Shown: positions 18,733 to 27,952, numbered from the stretch's first letter. The stretch is 64,000 nt of DNA from Phycisphaerales bacterium (GCA_029245245.1 JAQWPT010000033.1:1-64000), one strand, 5' to 3'. Notes: generated by a model from the sequence alone, not told the origin. Translations and numbers: made by a program.

Positions 18733-19979
18733 ACGAGCTGATCGAGGGAAGCACCCGGGACGCGGCCCGTCCGTCGATCGGCGAGCCGATCGTCGAAGCG
18801 GTGGGCCTCACCAAGATCTTCAGCGACTTCTGGAAACGGGCCAAGGCCCGGGCGGTCGACGGGATCGACTTCGAGATCAATCGTCACGAGATCTTCGGGC
18901 TGCTCGGTCCGAACGGCTCGGGGAAGAGCACGACGATCAAGATGATCCTCGGCCTGCTCCACAAGTCCTCCGGACGTCTGAGCGTCTTCGGACGGGACCC
19001 GTCCGACGTCGCGATCAAGAGCAAGATCGGCTACCTCCCGGAGGAGTCGTACCTGTACCGGTTCCTCGACGCCCGCGAGACCCTCGACTACTACGCCCGC
19101 ATCTTCGGGCTCGATCACCGCACGCGGAAGCGTCGCATCGACGAACTGCTCGACATGGTCGGCCTCGCGCAGGTGAAGCGTCGGGCGGTCGGCGAGTACT
19201 CGAAGGGGATGAGTCGGCGGCTCGGACTCGCCCAGGCCCTGATCAACGACCCCGAACTGCTGATCCTCGACGAACCCACCTCCGGACTCGATCCGATCGG
19301 CACGCGACAGGTCAAGGACCTGCTGCTCGAACTGGGGCGACGGGGAACGACCATCCTGCTGAGCTCGCATCTTCTCGGCGACGTCGAGGACGTGTGCGAT
19401 CGCATGGTGATCCTCTACGGCGGGAAGATCCGCGGCGAGGGCCGCACCGGTGAACTGCTCGCCGACTCGGAGCACACCGTGATCCGCACCCCGACCCTCG
19501 ACGCCGCCACGGTCGACGAGATCGAAGGCGTGCTGCAACGACGCGGCGTCGCGATCGATTCGGTCCAGCGTCCGCGGCAGCGACTCGAGGATCTCTTCAT
19601 GGGGATCGTCGAACAGGCCCAGCAGGAGGCGGCGGACACTTCCGGCGCCCTGCAGGGCGGCGAGACCGCGGCCTTCCTCACCCGCGACGAGGCGGTGGAG
19701 ACGGGCGAGGGCGAATCGCTTCTCGACGCGCTCCAGACCGACCGCACGCCGGACGCGCCCCGGGCGGTCGAGAAGCAGGCGGACGTCGCGGCGGCCGCCG
19801 CCGAATCGACGCAGAAGTCGGCCGAAGTCCTCGACGAACTGCTTCAGGGAGAGGCCCCGGAGAAGCCGGAGGCCTCGGTGACCGAGGTGCCGGACGCGCC
19901 CGACGATCACGACAATTCGATCATCGACGGGTTGCTCGACGGTGACGGCGACGACGACGATCGGAGTCCGTCACGGTGA
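18729..19979 (+). CDS. ABC transporter ATP-binding protein with long acidic C-terminal tail
   Basis: A 416-residue ATPase. Walker A GPNGSGKST, Q-loop area IGYLPEESYLY, signature EYSKGMSRRLGLA (SKGMS-type, as in ABC-2/NatA/GldA-like exporters), Walker B LLILDEPTSGLDP, and H-loop LLSSHLLGDVEDV. The catalytic part ends near residue 300. The remaining 110 or so residues are acidic and Ala/Glu-rich, ending in a run of Asp, and are not typical of the family. It is coupled by 4-nt overlaps to the SPFH gene upstream and the permease downstream. Confidence 0.9.
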   Translation: MNELIEGSTRDAARPSIGEPIVEAVGLTKIFSDFWKRAKARAVDGIDFEINRHEIFGLLGPNGSGKSTTIKMILGLLHKSSGRLSVFGRDPSDVAIKSKIGYLPEESYLYRFLDARETLDYYARIFGLDHRTRKRRIDELLDMVGLAQVKRRAVGEYSKGMSRRLGLAQALINDPELLILDEPTSGLDPIGTRQVKDLLLELGRRGTTILLSSHLLGDVEDVCDRMVILYGGKIRGEGRTGELLADSEHTVIRTPTLDAATVDEIEGVLQRRGVAIDSVQRPRQRLEDLFMGIVEQAQQEAADTSGALQGGETAAFLTRDEAVETGEGESLLDALQTDRTPDAPRAVEKQADVAAAAAESTQKSAEVLDELLQGEAPEKPEASVTEVPDAPDDHDNSIIDGLLDGDGDDDDRSPSR

Positions 19980-22102
19980 AGACGATTCGGAAGATCTGGG
20001 GCGTGCTCGACGAAGTCCAGCACCGGTCGACGGCGAAGATCGTCCTCACGGTCCTCGCGGTGCTCGTGGTGGGTGCGGTCTTCGGGAAGATCTGGCTCGA
20101 GGCCGGCGCTGCGCGGGCTCGCTTCGACGACGTGGTCGAGGTCCTCCGGGACGCCAACTCGATCGAGATGGACGCGGTCGCGACCCGCCTGCTCGACACG
20201 GGCGAGGTCGAGGTCGGCGGCGAGACGTTCGGCGGTCCGTCGGTCAAGGCGGGCATCTCGGAGTTCTTCGACACCGAGTCCGGTCGCCTCACCCAGATCG
20301 CCGAGCTCGGGGCGTTGTTCATCGCGACCACGATCCCCGACTGGCTCCCGACGCTCGCGATCGATCGACCGGAATTCGTCGTCTGGGGCGGTCTGCTCGT
20401 CCTGGCCTGGCTCCTGATCGTGATCTGGACCGAGATCAGTCTTCCGGTCTTCGTCACCCTGCTCGCGACCTTCGCGCTCGCCGCGGTTCCCTGGTGGCAG
20501 GGCTACCGGGGCGTGGTGGTCTCGATCCTCGGCGTCGGCGTGCTGGTGATCACCTTCGTCCTGCTGGTCCGCCTCCTTCTGCTGGTCCTCTCGGTGTTGA
20601 GTTCGCCCCGGGCGACCTCGAATCGCCACGGTCGACCGTCGCGGCTGGTGGGCGTGGCCGCGGTCGCCCACACCCTCGTGCGGGAGAGCATCCGACTCCG
20701 GATCTCACTGGCGTTCATCGTGCTGATGCTGGTCACGCTCCCGCTCATCCCGCTGTGGATCGATCCGGACGCCCCCGTTCGATACCAGTTGCAGGACTTC
20801 CTCAGCGACTCCATGGCCCTGGTCTACACCCTCGCCGCGTGCATGACGCTGGTGCTGGCCTGTGCGACCGTCAGTTTCGAGGTCCGTGACCGACAGATCT
20901 GGCATCTCGTCACCAAGCCGCTCGGACGACTCGAGTACATGATCGGCAAGTGGGTGGGACTGGTCCTCCTCAACCTGGTCCTGCTCGCGATCGGTGGCGT
21001 CTCGATCTTCTCGTTCACGCAGTACCTGAGCACCAGAGCCGACGATCCCATGCAGGCGATCGAGGTCCACGACGAGGTGCTGACCGCCCGGGTGGGGGTC
21101 TACCCGAGCTTCGACCGGCTCACCGAGGATCAGGTCCGGGACCGGGCGCTTGCGGAGTACGAAAGCGATCTCCTGCTCAAGAGCGAGGTCGAGGACGGCA
21201 TCCGGACCTACGCGGACACCATCCGCCGGATCGTTCGACGTCTCCGGAAGGAATACCTCGACCAGCAGCGGATGATCGCACCGGGCGGTTTCGAGGACGG
21301 CAAGGAGTACGACGCCCGCGTCTACGAATTCGAGGGGCTCGGCGCCGCACGCGACGAGGGGCTCAACCTCACGCTTCGATACCTCTTCCACATCGGGCGG
21401 TCGGAGAACATCGACCGGTATCCGGTCGTCTTCCGGTTCCCCAGCCAGGGCGAGGAGGTCGGACAGGAGTTCGTCCCCGAGCAGTGGCACCGGCTGCTGG
21501 TCCCCGCGAGTTTCGTCGACGAGGACGGGATCCTCCGGGTCCAGATCCTCAACGGCGGATTCTCGGTGAGCACCCAGAGCGCGGCGACCCGGCGGTTCTT
21601 CTCCAACGGGGCCACGCTCTTCTTCGACGCGACGGACGTGGAGATCATGTGGCAGGCGGCGTCGTTCGAATCGAACTTCCTCCGTGCGATGATCGTCAAC
21701 TGGACCAAGCTCGCGTTCCTCGCGATGCTCGGCGTCTCCGCCGCGACGTTCCTGAGCTTCCCGGTCGCGGTGCTGCTCGCCTTCACCGTCTTCGTCGGTG
21801 GCTCGATGGCATCGTTCATCGGCAACAGCGTCACCCTCTTCCGGCCCGACGCCGACGCGATCGCGTTGATCCAGTGGGTGCAGATCCTGATCGGCTGGAT
21901 CGCCGGAAGCGTCGCGTGGCTGCTGGAGCCGTTCGGCCAGGCGAGTCCCAACTCGATGGTCGTCGAGGGACGTCTCGTCTCCTGGGCGGGCGTCGGGCGC
22001 GATCTCCTGGTCATCGGTCTCCTCTGGTGCGGCATGGCCCTCGGCATCGGCCTTCTGGTCTTCCGACGCCGCGAACTCGCGACCTACAGCGGACACGGCT
22101 GA
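19976..22102 (+). CDS. ABC-2 type permease with large extracytoplasmic domain
   Basis: A 708-residue membrane protein. Hydrophobic helices occur at about 20-42, 120-170 (two or three), 180-205, 243-262, 278-300 and 322-345. A soluble domain of about 200 residues (about 350-565) follows, then C-terminal helices (about 580-625 and 675-700). The soluble insert lies between the last early helix and the C-terminal helices and probably faces the periplasm. The block EVRDRQIWHLVTKPLGRLEY is shared with the permease at 12713-13750. The start is GTG 19976 in a GTGA overlap with the ATPase. It is the membrane half of the exporter. Confidence 0.82.
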   Translation: MKTIRKIWGVLDEVQHRSTAKIVLTVLAVLVVGAVFGKIWLEAGAARARFDDVVEVLRDANSIEMDAVATRLLDTGEVEVGGETFGGPSVKAGISEFFDTESGRLTQIAELGALFIATTIPDWLPTLAIDRPEFVVWGGLLVLAWLLIVIWTEISLPVFVTLLATFALAAVPWWQGYRGVVVSILGVGVLVITFVLLVRLLLLVLSVLSSPRATSNRHGRPSRLVGVAAVAHTLVRESIRLRISLAFIVLMLVTLPLIPLWIDPDAPVRYQLQDFLSDSMALVYTLAACMTLVLACATVSFEVRDRQIWHLVTKPLGRLEYMIGKWVGLVLLNLVLLAIGGVSIFSFTQYLSTRADDPMQAIEVHDEVLTARVGVYPSFDRLTEDQVRDRALAEYESDLLLKSEVEDGIRTYADTIRRIVRRLRKEYLDQQRMIAPGGFEDGKEYDARVYEFEGLGAARDEGLNLTLRYLFHIGRSENIDRYPVVFRFPSQGEEVGQEFVPEQWHRLLVPASFVDEDGILRVQILNGGFSVSTQSAATRRFFSNGATLFFDATDVEIMWQAASFESNFLRAMIVNWTKLAFLAMLGVSAATFLSFPVAVLLAFTVFVGGSMASFIGNSVTLFRPDADAIALIQWVQILIGWIAGSVAWLLEPFGQASPNSMVVEGRLVSWAGVGRDLLVIGLLWCGMALGIGLLVFRRRELATYSGHG

Positions 22103-22187
22103 CCCCGGGTCTCCAAGAACCGGCCGGCGACCCCGAACGTATCACGTGCCGACAGGCATTCCTCCCCGTCCCCAACGACCGCGTCCC

Positions 22188-24401
22188 ATGAGCAAAGACC
22201 GAATCATCCAGATCGTCGCGCTGGCCTTCGCGGTCACCGCGGTCTTCGGCGCCGGCCGGATCCTTCCCACCATCGTGGAGAAGGCGGGCCAGGAGCACCT
22301 GGTGCTCACCGTCGTCGATCCCACGACCGGGGAGCCGAACGACGACTCCGAGGTGATCGACGTCTTCACGAGCATGGTCCGATCCATCGAGACCACCATG
22401 ACCTTCGCCGGCGACGATCCGGTGGAATTCATCTTCGACGCCGGCACCCGCGACTGGAGCGGCAACGTCGGCGACGTGGTGGAGATCGCCTACCGCGATG
22501 GTGCGGTGACCGAGGAGGTGACCGCCCGGATCGACGGGATCGACGGGTACGCGCTCCGCTACACCGACGCCTCGATCGAGGGGGCGCCCCCGATCGTCGC
22601 CCTCGGGACCGCGATCGGCGCCCTGCGCGGCCTGATCGTCGACTACCTGTGGATCAAGGTCAACATGATGAAGGAGGAGGGTCAGTTCTACGAAGTCATG
22701 AGCGACGCGGATCTGATCACGAAGCTCCAGCCCCGGTTCTCGCAGGTGTGGGGGTTCCACGGCCACAACATGGCCTACAACATCTCGGTGCTCACCAACA
22801 CCCCGGAGGAACGCTGGGACTGGGTGAAGGCCGGGGTCAACCTCGTTCGAAACGAGGGTCTTCGATACAACCCCAACGACGTCGTGCTCCACAAGGAGCT
22901 GGCGTTCTGGTTCGCCCACAAGATGGACGGCGTGTCGGACGATGCGCATCTCCACTACAAGCGGGAGCACGCGAAGGAGTGGCACTACCTTCTCGGGAAG
23001 CCGCCCTTCAACGCCGAGGAGCGCGTGCTCTGGATGGAGACGATCGCGAACGCCGCGGAGTCCATCGAGGAGGCGGACGCCCGGGTGCCGGGGACGGCGC
23101 AGCTGGTCGAGGATCTCGAGGACGCCCTCGACCGGACCGGATCCGGCTTCGAGATGTCGCTCGATCGGGAATTCCTGATGAACATCGGGAAGTGGAACGC
23201 GGTCAAGCAGTCTCCCTACGCCAGGATCCTCGGACTCGACGCGACCTTCGCGAAGAACGATCCCATCTACGCGACCTTCGACCAGGTGCTCGGCGATCCG
23301 GCCCGCGTCGATCAGGTCCGTGAGTTCGTGAACTTCCTCCGGAAGAAGGCGCTCCGCGAGGACTACAACATGGAACCCGAGGTGATGTACGAGTACACCC
23401 GGGACATCGGACCGATCGACTGGCGTCATCCCCAGGCGCACGCCCTCTACTGGGGCAAGCTCGGGTCCGAGCGAGGCTCCAAGCGCTATGAGGACGCCGA
23501 GGACGCGTACAACGTCCTGAACAACGACCGGATCTGGCTTCAGGCGATGCAGGCGCTCGCGAAGTCCGGGCTGCTCAACGTCGATCCCTTCAGCAACGAC
23601 AACCCCGGGCGCCTCAACGACTCCCGCTGGATCCGGTCGATCGACCGGTACTTCCGCGAGCTCTACGGCAAGCACTTCAACTCGCGGGGCGGTGGTGGCG
23701 ACACCTTCGCCAACTTCCACGAGAACTTCATGAAGTACGCGATCCGGGATCTCTGGCGGGCGGGCGAGTACGAGGACGCCCAGGAGATCTACGACTACCT
23801 GAACGAACTCTACGGCGAAGGCGGCGTCATCCCGAACATGTCCTACAGCATGCCGATCGACGTCTTCGTGAAGGATCAGACCACGGGCGAGTACGAGATG
23901 CAGCCGGAGGTCGCGCGAAGCGACGTCTACGCCGCCCTCCGTCGTGGATTCCGGGAGGGTCTCCTGCTCAACAAGCCCGAGATCCTCGAGGACGCGGTGA
24001 AGTTCGCGGGCGAACTCACGCTCTACTTCCAGGGCCTCGAGGACAGCGACTACACCTCGAAGTTCGGCGAGAGCCGGATCAAGGACCTGATCGGGGATCT
24101 CGAGACGAGCGTCCGGGACATCTTCCAGGAGATCCTGCTCAACGACTCGCTCCCGCTGATCGACCGTTTGCAGATCTACGCCAAGGCGGGCGACGACCAG
24201 AAGCGGATGGCCTTCGACGAGGTCCGGCCGCTGCTCGAGGCGGAGTTCGCCCGCAGTCCGCTCGGAAACGCCCTCGAGTTCGACCAGGCGTTCAAGGAGC
24301 CGCCCGGGATGGAGGCGTATCGATCGTTCCGGGCCGCCGCCGCCAGACAGGAAGGTCAGCGCCGCGAGGACGTGATCGGGGCCGAGGCGGAACAGAAGTG
24401 A
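22188..24401 (+). CDS. Membrane-anchored helical (TPR-like) protein of the SPFH/ABC cluster
   Basis: A 737-residue protein of no named family known to me. ATG 22188 is chosen because one membrane anchor follows at once (IIQIVALAFAVTAVFGAG). The rest is soluble and rich in aromatic residues, with long helices and TPR-like pairs: WHYLLGKPP, RDIGPIDWRHPQAHALYW, and DLWRAGEYEDAQEIYDYLNE. It lies 85 nt after the permease and shares the GTGA overlap with the next gene. Its place at the end of the exporter run suggests a periplasmic partner of the permease's soluble domain. Confidence 0.7.
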   Translation: MSKDRIIQIVALAFAVTAVFGAGRILPTIVEKAGQEHLVLTVVDPTTGEPNDDSEVIDVFTSMVRSIETTMTFAGDDPVEFIFDAGTRDWSGNVGDVVEIAYRDGAVTEEVTARIDGIDGYALRYTDASIEGAPPIVALGTAIGALRGLIVDYLWIKVNMMKEEGQFYEVMSDADLITKLQPRFSQVWGFHGHNMAYNISVLTNTPEERWDWVKAGVNLVRNEGLRYNPNDVVLHKELAFWFAHKMDGVSDDAHLHYKREHAKEWHYLLGKPPFNAEERVLWMETIANAAESIEEADARVPGTAQLVEDLEDALDRTGSGFEMSLDREFLMNIGKWNAVKQSPYARILGLDATFAKNDPIYATFDQVLGDPARVDQVREFVNFLRKKALREDYNMEPEVMYEYTRDIGPIDWRHPQAHALYWGKLGSERGSKRYEDAEDAYNVLNNDRIWLQAMQALAKSGLLNVDPFSNDNPGRLNDSRWIRSIDRYFRELYGKHFNSRGGGGDTFANFHENFMKYAIRDLWRAGEYEDAQEIYDYLNELYGEGGVIPNMSYSMPIDVFVKDQTTGEYEMQPEVARSDVYAALRRGFREGLLLNKPEILEDAVKFAGELTLYFQGLEDSDYTSKFGESRIKDLIGDLETSVRDIFQEILLNDSLPLIDRLQIYAKAGDDQKRMAFDEVRPLLEAEFARSPLGNALEFDQAFKEPPGMEAYRSFRAAAARQEGQRREDVIGAEAEQK

Positions 24402-25060
24402 GCCCGGATCGACCGCCCGCGATCTGGTGCATCGGACGGAACTACGCCGATCACGCGGCGGAACTGGGAAACGCGCGTCCCGAGCGCCCGATGGTCTTCT
24501 TCAAGAATCCCGCGTCGGTGATCGGCGAGGGGGACTCGATCGTGATCCCGCCGGTCTGCGGCGAGCACGGCCCGCAGGTGGACTGGGAGGCCGAACTCGC
24601 GGTGGTGATCGGCCGGGATGCGAAGGATCTCGATCAAGGCTCGGTCGCCGATCATGTCGGTGGATATCGAATCGCCAACGACGTGACCGCCCGGTGGTGG
24701 CAGAAGCACGGATCGGGCGGTCAGTTCTGCAGAGGCAAGAGCTTCGACACCTTCTGTCCGCTCGGTCCGCTCCATCCGGCCACCGCGATCGCCGATTCGC
24801 AGACGCTCGGCATCCGAACCCGTCTGAACGGCGAGGTGGTCCAGTCCTCGAGCACCCGAGAGATGATGTTCTCCGTCGCCGAACTGCTCGTCGAGCTCAC
24901 GCGGGGCACCACCCTCGCGGCGGGGACGATCGTGCTGACGGGCACCCCGGCCGGCGTCGGGGCGGGGATGTCGCCGCCTCGGTTCCTCCGTGAGGGCGAC
25001 GTGGTGGAGATCGAGATCGATGGCCTCGGGACGCTTCGGAATCCCGTGGTCGAGGCCTGA
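24398..25060 (+). CDS. Fumarylacetoacetate hydrolase family protein
   Basis: A 220-residue cytoplasmic enzyme of the FAH superfamily (acylpyruvate, oxaloacetate tautomerase or related C-C hydrolase activities). Seen: CIGRNYADHAAELGN, FFKNPASVIGEGD, the metal-binding DWEAELAVVIGRD, ANDVTARWW (family NDVSARD), the K-containing GKSFDTFCPLGP, and LTGTPAGVGAG. Length is normal for the short single-domain class. The GTG start overlaps the preceding stop (GTGA). The specific substrate cannot be told from sequence. Confidence 0.9.
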   Translation: MSPDRPPAIWCIGRNYADHAAELGNARPERPMVFFKNPASVIGEGDSIVIPPVCGEHGPQVDWEAELAVVIGRDAKDLDQGSVADHVGGYRIANDVTARWWQKHGSGGQFCRGKSFDTFCPLGPLHPATAIADSQTLGIRTRLNGEVVQSSSTREMMFSVAELLVELTRGTTLAAGTIVLTGTPAGVGAGMSPPRFLREGDVVEIEIDGLGTLRNPVVEA

Positions 25061-25081
25061 ATCGGGCCCGTCTTCCCGCAC

Positions 25082-25360
25082 TCAATCCGAATTCGTGTCG
25101 GGCGGCACCGGGTCGAGGCCCGCGCCGCCGCCGGGTCGGCATCGAAGAACGCGGCACGCTGCCAGCCAGCCGCCACGGATTGCGCCGTGGCGTTCAAGGG
25201 CTTCCATCGCGTACCTCGAGCAACTGGGTTCGAAGCGACAGTGGCCTCCCAGCAATGGGGAGCCGAACCGCTGGTACCCGCGGACCGCGAGCATCAGGCC
25301 GCGGGTGGCGATGGATCGTCGGTTGGTGGTGTCGTCGGCTTCCGACTTCGTTTCCGCCAT
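25082..25360 (-). CDS. yidD: Membrane protein insertion efficiency factor YidD
   Basis: A small protein that aids YidC/Sec membrane insertion. Diagnostic residues are present: RGYQRFGSPLLGGHCRFEPSCSRYAMEALERHG in pieces, then LRCRPGGGAGLDPVP. From ATG 25360 it has 92 residues and overlaps rnpA by 67 nt. ATG 25294 gives 70 residues and overlaps the rnpA stop by one base (TGATG). The second start fits translational coupling, while the first keeps the full amphipathic helix. rnpA-yidD adjacency is the classical arrangement; rpmH and yidC are not in the window. Confidence 0.92.
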   Translation of the reverse strand: MAETKSEADDTTNRRSIATRGLMLAVRGYQRFGSPLLGGHCRFEPSCSRYAMEALERHGAIRGGWLAACRVLRCRPGGGAGLDPVPPDTNSD

Positions 25361-25707
25361 GTCTCGTCCAGTCGCTGGATCGCGGATTCGAGATGCGTGG
25401 CGTACGCGGCGAGGGACAGTTCCTCGTGCGGCCGGACCACGACCAGCAGATCGTAGCCGACCGGCCACGATCCCCGATTCAGCCTGAAGGTCTCGCGAAG
25501 CAGTCGCTTGAGGCGGTTCCGCCGCACCGCGTTGCCGCAGCGACGGCCGACCGACAGCCCGAGCCGAAGGCGGTCCAGCCCGTTGGGAAGGGCGTAGAGG
25601 AGCAGGGGGCCGGACTCGCGGCGGGTGCGGCCGGCGTGGACCTCGGAGAAGGCGGTCCGACCCTTGAGTCGATCTTCGGCACCGAAGGTGAAGCGGGAGG
25701 ACGGCAT
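25294..25707 (-). CDS. rnpA: Ribonuclease P protein component
   Basis: A 137-residue basic protein that binds RNase P RNA and helps mature tRNA 5' ends. Seen: FTFGAEDRLKGRTAFSEV at the N-terminus, LRLGLSVGRRCGNAVRRNRLKR in pieces with the RNR motif (residues 63-65), and RETFR. A Pro/Thr-rich C-terminal tail extends the usual length by about 20 residues. It overlaps yidD and lies only 4 nt after the ClC gene, so transcription may come from the ClC promoter. Confidence 0.93.
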   Translation of the reverse strand: MPSSRFTFGAEDRLKGRTAFSEVHAGRTRRESGPLLLYALPNGLDRLRLGLSVGRRCGNAVRRNRLKRLLRETFRLNRGSWPVGYDLLVVVRPHEELSLAAYATHLESAIQRLDETWRKRSRKPTTPPTDDPSPPAA

Positions 25708-25711
25708 CGCC

Positions 25712-27457
25712 TCAGCTCTCCGCCAGCGCGTGCTGGTACTCGCGCATCAGACGGCTTCGGGTCAGGACGCCGATGACCTGGCCGTCACCGGGCCGGCTCA
25801 GCACCGCGAGGGACGCCGCATCGTGCTCGCTGAAACGATCCAGCGCGACGTCGAGGGTGTCGTCGAGCACCATGCTCGGCAGGTCGGTCCGCTCGATCTC
25901 GTTCACCTGCAGCAGGGGGATCGCCTCGCGGAAGACCAGCGCGGCCTGCAGGTCGGCGCCGGTGACCATGCCGAGGTAGTTGTCCTGCTCGTCGACCACC
26001 ACGAAGTCCGAGACCGCGAAGCGTTCGCTGAGGTCGAGAAGTCGCTGGCCGCTGTCGTCCGGCCGCACCGTCACCGGAGGCATGAGCGGCACGTCCCGGA
26101 CCGTGAGCTGCCGGAGCAGGGTCAGGTCGGTGCTTCCTCCGACGCGGATGCCGGCCGCCGCGAGTTCCGCGGTGTACACGCTCTCGCGATAGAAGAGACG
26201 CCCGACGATGACGCTGAGCACGGCGCAGAGCATCAGCGGCACGATCAGGCTGTAGGTCTGCGTGATCTCGTAGACCAGCATGACGCCGGTCATCGGCGCG
26301 TGGGTGGTCGCCGCCACCATCGCCGCCATGCCGACGAGGGCGAAGTGGGCGGGGCTCGCTCCGGGGAACCACCCGGTCTTCGCCACCAGGAGCCCGAACA
26401 TGCTTCCGATGATCGCGCCGACCATGAGGGCGGGTGCGAAGAGACCGCCGGCGCCTCCGGAGCCGAGGGTCAGGCTGGTCGAGATGATCTTGAGGACCAC
26501 GAGCAGCAGGAGGATGCCGATCACCACTCCGGTTCCATCGGCGATCATCGAGCCTTCGGCGTCGACGTAGGAGGCCGGATCGAGGAGCCGCATGATGACG
26601 ATGTAGCCGTTGCCGAAGAACGGCGGCACCGGATCGGACGTGAGTTCCGTGCCTCTCGGTGCGACGAACACCATGTAGCCGACGCCGAGAATGCCCAGCA
26701 GCAGGGCGCCCACGCCCGGACGCAGCATTTCGGGGATCGGGATCCTGCCGAAGCAGCGTTCGCTCCACTGCATCGTCTTGATGAAGAGGACCGCGACGAG
26801 ACCGCAGGCGATCCCGAAGGCCACGAAGGCGGGGGTCATGCCGATCGTGAAGGGGACCGGATTGTTCTCGAAGAACTCCGGACCCACGCCGAAGAGCGGT
26901 TCGTTCGACCCGAGGATCGACTGGGTGGTCGCCGCGGCGAGGACCGAGGCGATGACGATGGGCGTGAAGGTCCGGAGCGAGAAGTCGCGGAGCAGGACCT
27001 CGAGCACGAAGAAGATCCCGGCGATCGGGGCGTTGAACACCGAGGCGAGGCCGGCCGCGGCGCCACAGCCGAGCAGCGTCGTCCCGCTCTTCGCATCGAG
27101 TCGAAGCAGCCGGGCGAGGTTCGAACCGATCACCGCCCCGATCGTCACGATCGGGCCCTCGGGGCCGGCGGAGCCGCCGGAGCCGATGGTCAGGGTCGAT
27201 CCGATCCACTGTCGCACCAGCAGCCGGAGCCGGAGCCGGGATTGTTTTCGGATGACCCCGTAGATGACGTTCGAGACGCCGTGTCCCTTGAATTCCGTCG
27301 GGCAGAGCCAGGCGAGCACGCCCGTCAGGACGGCGCCGATCACGGGGATGATCGGAAGCAGCCAGAGCAGCGTCGACGGGGACTCGGTCCCGAACTCCTC
27401 GGCGAGATGCTCCAGCCACTGGATCGGCTTGATGAACAGGTAGCCCGCCACGCCCAT
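25712..27457 (-). CDS. ClC family chloride channel/antiporter with two CBS domains
   Basis: A ClC protein of 581 residues from ATG 27457. Selectivity-filter motifs are seen: GSGGSAGPEGPIVTIG, with the gating Glu in PEGP that is typical of H+/Cl- exchangers, and GSGGAGGLFAPALMVG. Two CBS domains fill about residues 445-575. The ATG falls inside the first membrane helix. The frame stays open upstream to a TGA near 27691 and reads like a true ClC N-terminus (RLWNLVLGLATRLGFSREWW). The only start-like codon there is CTG 27580, so the gene probably begins above 27457, with a rare start or a sequence error. Confidence 0.88.
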   Translation of the reverse strand: MGVAGYLFIKPIQWLEHLAEEFGTESPSTLLWLLPIIPVIGAVLTGVLAWLCPTEFKGHGVSNVIYGVIRKQSRLRLRLLVRQWIGSTLTIGSGGSAGPEGPIVTIGAVIGSNLARLLRLDAKSGTTLLGCGAAAGLASVFNAPIAGIFFVLEVLLRDFSLRTFTPIVIASVLAAATTQSILGSNEPLFGVGPEFFENNPVPFTIGMTPAFVAFGIACGLVAVLFIKTMQWSERCFGRIPIPEMLRPGVGALLLGILGVGYMVFVAPRGTELTSDPVPPFFGNGYIVIMRLLDPASYVDAEGSMIADGTGVVIGILLLLVVLKIISTSLTLGSGGAGGLFAPALMVGAIIGSMFGLLVAKTGWFPGASPAHFALVGMAAMVAATTHAPMTGVMLVYEITQTYSLIVPLMLCAVLSVIVGRLFYRESVYTAELAAAGIRVGGSTDLTLLRQLTVRDVPLMPPVTVRPDDSGQRLLDLSERFAVSDFVVVDEQDNYLGMVTGADLQAALVFREAIPLLQVNEIERTDLPSMVLDDTLDVALDRFSEHDAASLAVLSRPGDGQVIGVLTRSRLMREYQHALAES

Positions 27458-27742
27458 GATGAGGCCGACCCCCGCCGCGACGACGAGGAGCCACCACTCG
27501 CGGCTGAATCCAAGGCGGGTCGCGAGGCCGAGTACGAGATTCCAGAGTCGGGTGGCCTTGCGGCCTCGGTCTCCTGGCAGGGCCGGAATCCGGTCCGAAT
27601 CCGCGACCGTACCCGTTTCCGAGCCGGGGTCAAGCCCTGCCTGCGGGAGTCTGGCCGTGGACTGGCCTACAGGGGGCTGGATCGGGTATCATCGTCGGAT
27701 TGGCGGGATTTCCGTCAGGAATCATTCCAGAGGTCCACACCC

Positions 27743-27952
27743 ATGATCGAAGCCCTGAAGAGCGACGAAATCGTGCGCAAGGTCGGCGGCAGGTTCCGCC
27801 TCACCGCCCTCATTCAGAAGCGGATCGCCGAACTGATCGACGGGGCTCGCCCGCTCGTCGAGCGGAACGGCATGTCCGATCTCGAAGTCGTGATCGAGGA
27901 GATCATGCAGGACAAGATCTCGCTCGAGGATCCCACCCAGCCGGAAGGCTGA
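27743..27952 (+). CDS. rpoZ: DNA-directed RNA polymerase omega subunit
   Basis: A 69-residue protein. It has the omega pattern (IVRKVGGRFRLTALIQKRIAELIDG), where V-x-x-x-RF/Y and the K-R pair match the conserved contact region. It supports assembly of the beta-prime subunit. It lies 43 nt upstream of the phosphopantothenoylcysteine decarboxylase gene, the usual rpoZ-coaBC neighbourhood, which strengthens the call. Confidence 0.85.
   Translation: MIEALKSDEIVRKVGGRFRLTALIQKRIAELIDGARPLVERNGMSDLEVVIEEIMQDKISLEDPTQPEG

Noticed and set aside
22011-23720. Long minus-strand frame opposite the 22188 gene
   Set aside because: Antisense high-GC artefact; the sense frame has a membrane anchor and normal protein composition.
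25625-27952. Long plus-strand frame across the ClC gene
   Set aside because: Low-complexity Arg/Glu/His translation antisense to the ClC gene; only its last 210 nt (rpoZ) are real coding.
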